Source: Prinia subflava (Eukaryota > Chordata > Aves > Passeriformes > Cisticolidae). From it: 64,000 nucleotides of DNA. Each line of letters opens with the position of its first letter. Within the stretch, counting starts at the first letter, position 1. The DNA lies in assembly GCF_021018805.1 (NCBI RefSeq), contig NC_086248.1, positions 56,983,485 to 57,047,484 on the forward strand, written 5' to 3'. Both the position numbers and the translations under genes were made by a program. Below are positions 15,201-24,200 of this stretch, in pieces. Below the pieces are notes generated by a model that did not search any database, was not told the DNA's origin, and was given only the letters and a program-made list of their open reading frames with translations.

Positions 15201-18200
15201 GGCCCCCATCCCTTCACCTATACTTGCAGTCCATTATCTTCTCCTGTATTTCTCACATTTTCTTTATGTTGTGGACTGCTCAATGATTGTCATTGTTTAT
15301 CACACACAGAGGTAGGTGTAAATAAACAAACCTCATAGAAACTGAAGTTTGTCAGCTCTCAAACAACTTATTGACACATGCAAGGCTCTCTTAAAAGGGT
15401 AGAAAGGTACATATGTGCTGGCCTAATTACCCATATCTCACACTTCACACATTTGTATCTCAATTGCCACAGCACATCAAACTCTGCAACTGAAAATGAG
15501 AAGCATTCCATAATTAAGTTAGGGAGTCTTTTTAAAGACTGGGCAACTGCAAATGCCACTAGAATACACAACAGCTGAGGTACAGAAATTAATGTGTTTG
15601 TAATTTTCTTCACAATCACATAAACGCAAGAAAATCCTAATAGAAAACAACCTTCTTTACTTCATGAACAAACATAAAAATCTTACACATTCTATGCTTT
15701 CTTGAAAAACACATATTCTTTAATGTCAAGCCTGTTACTGTGTTGATTTTACGGAATGGAAGAAGAAGAAAAGGAGAGAACATCCAAACAAACAAGGATT
15801 TTGTCTTTTCCACCTCTGTTGCTGGAAATATTTTAAAATGCTTTCCTACTTTCCTACTTAGTATAGTCTGAGATTTTCGGATAAAAGGATTTATGAATTT
15901 TAGTTCTTCATTTAATTATTTACAGTACCTTTAGAAATGCCCAACAAATTCTTCGGTAACGACTTTCCTGAATTTTTACATCAGAGCTGGCTCTCACTTC
16001 ATGCATACTTGGAGAATCAAGGACCTAGAAGTATCAGCAGGAATATAAATGCATTTCTAATGAACATATACTTCATGGTAATTTTAAAAAATCTGTTGAA
16101 AATATGGTCAATTCACTAACTTAAACATGTAAATTTTAAGAAATTACAAAACCAGTGTTTCTTCCACACAAGTATGAAAATAGAAATAACAGGTCCTCAT
16201 GCATTTATCTGCTGACTATTTAGGACCTCCATTAAAAAAGAAGTCTAGTCTTAAAAAAAATTATTCTTGCTCTCCTTACGTCTCAATAAAAGAGAAAAAA
16301 CAATAATGTGTAATTTTCTTCATAATTCAGAAATCATTTAGATCACAATTCTGACAGCTAAACCAGCTGCATATTAATGTATATGGAAAATGGCAGTAAA
16401 AAAGTTAGTTTTTCTTTCCTAGCTTTATCACTTCTGTCATCAAATAAGTCATAGAACAGTTTGGGTTGGAAGGAACCTTCAAAGATCAGAGTTCTGAGCC
16501 ATGGGCTTGGACATTTTCATTAGATCAGGCTGCTCAAAGTTCCATCCAACCTGGCCTTGAACATTTCCAGGGATGCCTATGAGTCTTCATTTTTCTGCCA
16601 GGGACCTAAATTTTCCAATATTTCACTACTCCTGGAAGCTTATCTGGTATACAAAAAAGCCTTAGAGTAATACTCTTTTCAAACTTATGTTTCATAAGCC
16701 ACACTGAAGCTAAACAGCCTTTTTTCAGTGGAATCACACTTTTGCTTCCAACATTATTTCCATGAAGAATCTTTACATACAAACATAATTAATTTTGTGT
16801 TAAGCAATTAAGGATTCTTAATTCTATAAATATGTTCATTTGCAAGCATCACAAAACATTAACAAACATATGGCAATAAATTATATTCAATCTATTTGAA
16901 ACAGGAAAAAATACAAGGAACAAAAAATGTTTATTGTATTAGGCTGCCATTTTAATGTTAATTCTACAAAATCTCTCTGTACAAATATTGAAAGGCCTAA
17001 GCTAAAAATTACATTGAATATACAACCTAAATTTTTCCTTCTAACATAATTGTACTGGAGGGCAGATTAATAATTACTTTATGAAGACTGGGACAGGAGA
17101 GGTAGATGTGTAAAGTGTTAGCAGAAACAATGCAAAAGTTTGCTCATTGGTACAATGAGGTGCTGCCACATGCAGATAAATTCTACCTTTGAGTTTCTTG
17201 TACTTAAACATCTTTTCAGATTTCAAGAATGTGAAAAGAGTGATATCCACCACATCCTACCAGCCTTCCCCAGAAGTTTAAGAGCTGATTTTATAACAAA
17301 GCTTCGTACTCCTTGTTACGATCAAAACAAGATCCTTTCCTATAAAACCCCCACTTTTTGGTATCTTCACTTGACTTTGTACCATGTTATTAACCCAGTG
17401 TAACTGAAATAAAACACCCAATTCAGTCAAATAGATACTGTTGAAGAAACAAACCAAAAACCAGAATGTGCATAAATAGGATGCCAAATATTTCATCTTA
17501 CCTCAAAAAACAGGATAACCTGAGGGTTTTCCTCAGTGTTTTGAATAAAATAAGTAAAACGCTCATTAAATATTACTTGCTCTTCCCACTCTGGAATTGT
17601 TGATTTAGACTTTCTAAAGTCACATGGTTGGGTCATTATAGGAAGAATGTGCTCTATTTCTGCTTGCTCGTAAGAGGAATCTTCCTTCTTGCTGTTTGAA
17701 GATTTCCAAAGAATTACAATTGTTAGAGCATTTAAAAAACAACCTTGATCAAAACAATATTTTCAATTACTGAAAGCTAAGAAACATGTAAGATACTATT
17801 TGTCTGATTCTGGAAAAAAATTTCTAAACCCACCAAAAATTTAAGACAATTTGCAATGTATACAGAAAAACTACACGCTGAAGTTGAAAATCCTAACAAT
17901 TATGTTACTGTTAGCAAATTAATGCATAATGGTCATGATGGAGTCTACTGCTTAAGCCTCATTAAAATTTGGTTTCAGGAAAATTATGGATAATGGCAGT
18001 GGAAACAAGCAACTGAAGTAACTAGAAATCGAAAGAACTAAACTTCATTTAAGGATTTTAAAAGTTCTTAATCTAAAAGGCAGATGCTGTTTATACGACA
18101 AGAATTTTGCTAACATGTTCTTGGTTTTTATATACGTTTGACACTTAAGAAATTTTGCCTCTGGAAAGAATACAGAATGAACTGTACTGGAAATATCACA

Positions 18201-21200
18201 GATTCACAGAACATGCTGAGCTGTGAGGGATCCACAAGTCCAGCTCCTGGTCCTGCACAGCACCATCCCTACAAGTCACACCGTGTGCCTGAGAGCACTG
18301 TCCAAACACTTCTTGAACTCTGTCAGGCTTGGTGCTGTGACCACTGCCCTGGGGAGCCTCAAGAGCAATACAGCACTGGGGAGCATTTAAAAGTGCCAGA
18401 AGGAAAAGAAAAATAGCCCCCTCACTTATTGTATATATATATATACACATTATCATAGATGTAGAAACTAACAAACAACTACACAAACTTAAAACACCAA
18501 ATTGTTTTCATTTTCACATTTCATTTTGTAGGGAAGAGTATACCTATTTGTTGTAATCAGTCATAATAGATACAGTTTATTAAAAGTCACCTGTAATCCT
18601 TCTTCACATACAAGCCACTTCTCTGATCAACAATATGGATTTTAACCACAGGATGAGATACCAAGTGATCAATTTTAAGTCGATCCGATCGATGGATATA
18701 AACTCCCAAAACAAGATCATCACCAAAACCAAATTTAGACTGAGTTGAAATTTCTGAATTCTTCATTTCCTCATCATCTTCTGCAGCAACTTCCGTAGTT
18801 TCTTCTAGAAATTGGAGCAAGGTAAACAAACTATCACTAATGGAACATAGTAACTTGTGTCTCAATTCACAATTACTTATAGTAAACAAATTTTCAAAAA
18901 TTTAGATTGATTTATGAAATAAACATCCTCACAAATAAGCCTCAGAATTGGAAGAACATAGGTACAATTGAGTAACATAATAAATATAAGTAACTCAAAC
19001 AGCTCAATCACTTCCGTGTTACTATTTTGGACAAATATCTCTGTAGTAGCAAAAAAAAAAAAAGTAAAGTTGTACAGTATTATAACATTTTGTTGGCAGA
19101 CCTTTTCTGGTTTTCTTCTTAACCTTCTTGGCTTTAGGTTTCTGTTTATCCATGCTTTCCTCCAGTTTCTGTCCTTCTGATGTAAATAGTCTTTCAGGTG
19201 ACCGACTTTCATTGCCACCTTCTTCTGGATAATGATGCTGCAGCTCAGAAAGGGACATTGCACTGCAAGGTAATGCATCACTGTCAGCAACTGCAGTCCA
19301 CTGCATATATTGATACAATTACTCATTGCCATTATTAACTCACTTGAAATCCTGCAACCCATCATCTGTGTATCTTGAAAACATAAAAGCCCTCAGCGTC
19401 ATTAGTGTCCTGCCTTTTTCAGTGCTCTCCCTCCTTCCTTTCCCCCAATTTCCAGACAAGTGTAGAAACATTTATGCGAACAGTTAAAGACATACTCTTT
19501 TCCTGGATCAGGGCCATCACTTATCACTAAAAAAAATCATGCACAAAACTAGCTTAAAGTAGTTAAGAATGAGTTCCACAGTAAAAAAGACATCAAATAG
19601 CAATGAAGAATATTTAAAAAAAAAGTTAAAAAGAATCCATGAGCTAAATATTAATCATGACAGCCCTTTGAGAAAGTATTTAGTACAATTTCTTTCCTAA
19701 TGGAATAATCCAGTTAATCACTTAGAAAATATGAACAATTTATCAGAAAGCTGCTGTCTATCTTAAAATGAAACATTTTGTTTAAGATTCACAGACACAC
19801 CATGTACAGTTTGTCATGTTACCTTGTTTCAGCTTCACTCAAAACTGCTTGCTCTTTCTTCTTTTTCTTCTTTTTGCCCACTTCATTATTCAATGCAACT
19901 TCATGTCTTTGAACAGTGGAAGTAGATTCAGACATCTGTTCCTTAAGTTTCTTTCTCATTTTCTTTTTAATTGCATTTGCCTCTTCCTCAGCCACGTGCA
20001 GCTGATAGGCTTGAATTAGCTGCTCTTCCTCTTCTAATTCAGTTACATTTCTCACTTCAGTCAAGGAATTTTTGATCTTTCTATCACCTTCTTGATGAGG
20101 TACATCTGTTTGTGATTTACTTTTTGTTTTCTTCTTTGGAAAATCATTAGTCTTTTCTTCAAAACTCCCCAATTTAGCTTCATATAAATCTTCCTCCTCA
20201 TTAAATTGTTCTTGTAACACTGATTTCTTTTTCTTCTTGTTCGACTTTGGCTGCTTGTTCTCTTCTCCACTAACAACATCATTGTTTATTTTCTTTGCAA
20301 TTGAAGCTTTCTCTCTCAATTTATTTTTTGTAAATCTTGGGCTCTCTTTTTCAGGATTATATGTGTTGTTTATAATTGCTTCATCATTCACACTTTCCTT
20401 AGATAGATCAATATTATTTTTAAAGGTATCAAGCTATAAATGAAAAGAACATAAAACGTATTTTTACTAAAAATCATGTTCCAAGGATAAACACTGCACT
20501 TCATGTTATTCCTTCAGCAACATTACTCAAAGTAAAACTAAATCAAAGATCTAGTTATTTTGTTGTTTCACTTTGACAAGTGACAGATGGAAAGTCAACA
20601 GAAAATTCACACTGAAAAAACACATCTAGTATTTGGGCACCTCATCCTCAATGTTACACTATGTTTTCATATGACTTTTACATATATTCAGTAAAAAAAG
20701 GAATCAACAAGTCTACTCCAAAAACAGATGCCAGTGTTTTACACTGTGGAGGATGAGAAGACTACATGCACCACAAAGACAAATACTTTCCTCCACTGGA
20801 AATCCAAGTTAGAGATAGATTTCAGGCTCAGTTGTTTGTAATCTCCTATACTGAAAGCTGCTTGTCCGAACAAAATTTCAGCTAATGCATTTGTTTAAGC
20901 ACTTCTTGATGGTATCATAGAAAACACATTGTAAACTTTTCTCTCCTTCAACTTTCTACTTCTGGTTACTCAAGGTTATAATGCCACATCCCCGCCTCCT
21001 TGGATATGTTCAAGGTCAGCTTGGAAGGGGCTCTGAGCATCCTGATCTAGTTCAAGATGTTCCTGATCACAGCAGGGCGCTTGGATTAGATCACCTCTAA
21101 AGTTCATTTGAATCCAAACTATGATTCTATGATAATGTCAAAGAACACAGCAAATAACTGAGGCCTAATTCTTCAAGGTCAACACAGAGGTTTCTGTTCT

Positions 21201-24200
21201 TTGATGTAACTTCTATGAAGTCACTGAGGTTCATTTATGCTGTTGTCTTACAGAAAACTCTCTTAGAGCTTCAACATGAAACATCAGAAAGGGCTTTAAA
21301 ACACAGCAAAAGCAAATTAAAAAGTTTGAAGTAAATATACATATCTGCCTACAAAGTTTTATTTGCCAAGACCTTCTTCCTCCATAAACACATACATTGT
21401 TCCCTTTTAGTCAGGATACATCTCCCAGTTACAGAATCATGTTTGTCTCAAACATTTGTAAAAAGGGACAATATATAATAAGTAAATATGCATAATAAGT
21501 ATGAAAAAATTGTCCTTGTATTTTCATCTACACTTGATTAAAGAAAAAACTAACATCATATTTATTTGTAAGTCAATGATTCAAGAGGATGTGGAAAATT
21601 TCATATAAATAACTTGAAATACAGGACAGAGTAAGGAAAATAAAAGAATTAAAGAGCAAGCTTTGTATAAACTAAGAAAAACCCCAAAACAGTCAACTAT
21701 TATCAGTTTTCCTATTTTATGCACAAGAAACAAAGGGGTAAAAATCCAGTGGCAATCTCAACAATATGTTCCTACAACATTGTTTACTTCCTTATCTTTA
21801 TTTCTGTGAATAACTTTAACTGTACAGTTTGAGAAATGAAGATTAAAACACACGGACAATCAAAACCCAACAGTGACCAATAACTAAGGTCATGCTGACT
21901 TTTGTCTTTGATAAAACATCAATCCACTAAGTGCAAGTAGTAGAATTATTTGAGAAATCCTAAACAAAAAGTCCTCATCTATGACTTGGTCAAGAGTTTC
22001 TAGAATAACTCTGATATTCAAGAATAATCTCCTTAAAGAAATCTACCTGATGCAAAAAACTAGCTGAAAATACTTACTAGAACTTGTTATTATTATTGCC
22101 TACAAACAAAAAAAATCAGAATCACTCAGGTTGAAAAAGACCTCTAAAATCATCATGTCCAATCATTAACCCAGCACCACTAAACTACATCCCAAAGTGC
22201 CACATCCACATGCCTTTTGAACAGTTCTAGGGATGGTAACGCCACCATTTCCTTGGGCAGCTAATGTCTGTCTATCCTTTCAAGGGAAAAGTTCTTCCTA
22301 ATATCTAAACCTCCTCTGGTACAACTTGAGGCCACTTCCTTATAACAAAAACAAACCACAGTCTCAAATGACAGCAAAATTCAGGAACATTAATAGATAC
22401 TGCAGGCAGAACAAAGCTGCTTCTGCAATTCAAACATAAATTCCTCAGATAAATAGCCTGCATGATCTCAATTCAGGCCACCTTTCCCACATACTACAAT
22501 TACATGACACAATTCAACAGAGGAGAAAGATGCAAAGAAGCTACAAAACAATGAAGTAAAAGCCAAGAGGTTCATAAAAACCTTCAGATTAGGATTCTGG
22601 CAGAGGTGGGAACACTGGTACAGATTCTCTGGAACACAGAGAGATATCAACTAAGAGCAATCACCAATACATAAACACTAAACTGAATTAGAGAAAGGAG
22701 TGAGGCTAGAAAAGCAGCTCATTAAGACAAGCCTGTCTCTGGAGTAAATCCAGAGGGTTGCTGACCTGAAATTGACTTTCTCAGCTTAAAATATGGAACA
22801 TATTTTATGAGCGCTTTGTTTCAAAACAGCTCTGTGGGCACATTACACCAGTGTAGAGTAAGCACTTCCCCCTTGAAAAGGTGTAAGATTCTTAACACCT
22901 AAGAATCTCACACCTTTTCAAAAAGACTTCCCAAATATGCATGAGTGGAAGCTGGCAATCTATAGAGTGATTTTGTCATGGTATTTGGAAACTTGTGTAA
23001 CCTGATTTACAGAGGTACCTGAATTTCCACCCATAATAATAGAGGCACACCTTGAAAAATTAGGGATGGACACTGCCAGCCCAGTGAAGCACTGACATGT
23101 ACTCACTGTAAAAGATCATTAACCCACAGTTGAATTGTTAATGAATGGACTTGTAATGGCTTGTTGGATGGGATGTTTAAGAAAATCTTAATGTACTAGG
23201 AAACCAATTTTACTGCCATTGCTTGTGTAAGGCTATAAAATATACACACTCAAAGCTAGAAGAACTTTAATTTACAGAAAAGATAATGAGTGGGGATTTT
23301 CTCACCAAATTCTAACAGAAAACATTGCAAAAATGTGTGGATCAATTATATAGGCAACTATTATCCGTTCTCCTATTTTATGCATAAGAAAGAAAAGGGT
23401 AAAATCCAGTGGAAACCTCAACAATTATTCAGTGCCTTTCAGCCAACAAACCAGATAAGTCTGTTGCAGTCTGCCTTGAACACAAAACCCAAGTTACCAA
23501 TGCCTGTCCATCCCAATATTGTAATCTGCTCAGACTAGAGTCTAAGAAAGAAATTTTTGCCTCCATAGAGGGATCTAACCTTTTCATCTGCTAGAAAAAT
23601 TTGAACATCCTCTTTCAACCACAGAATTTAGACTGAATCAAATAAATTAAATCATTTTCATGATGACTTTAGACAGATTAATGTACCTGGATATTGCCTG
23701 ATGTGTGGCTTGCCTCATGCTAACAAGTTGTAATAGGTGGCACAATTGGTAAAAAATAAATATGGTGACTTACTAGAAGGGATATTAGCAAATTCACTTT
23801 CTGACTGTGTCTCAATTGCTTATTTTTTCCATGATGCATTTAGGCTTCACACCCCACTGCCCCAGTGCTATTTATTGAACAGCAAAGCAGAGTTTTCCCT
23901 GGCCACAGCTGATGTGTATTTCCATCTCCATTACAAGCTCTTCATTCCTTTCAGTTGTGGCTTCAAACTCATCCTGCCCTACAGACCTTTCCTCTTCAAA
24001 GCAGATCACTTCCCTGCTGTCCAGGCAGGCTCTCCAGGCAGTAGGCATACAGAGCAGAGCAGGCAAGCAGGCAGGCACTCTCCTTATCCTCACTTCTGTC
24101 ATTTAAAACCATAGCAACCCCTGCAGCTCCACAACTCAGGTTTCAAAGAAACAGTGGACTATAAGGGGAAAAGTCTTATAAATCTTTAAGAAAGGCTAGA

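Noticed and set aside
23737..24114. 125-codon frame in AHI1 intron 3
   Set aside because: Antisense to the gene, low similarity to anything known, no splice or promoter signals.
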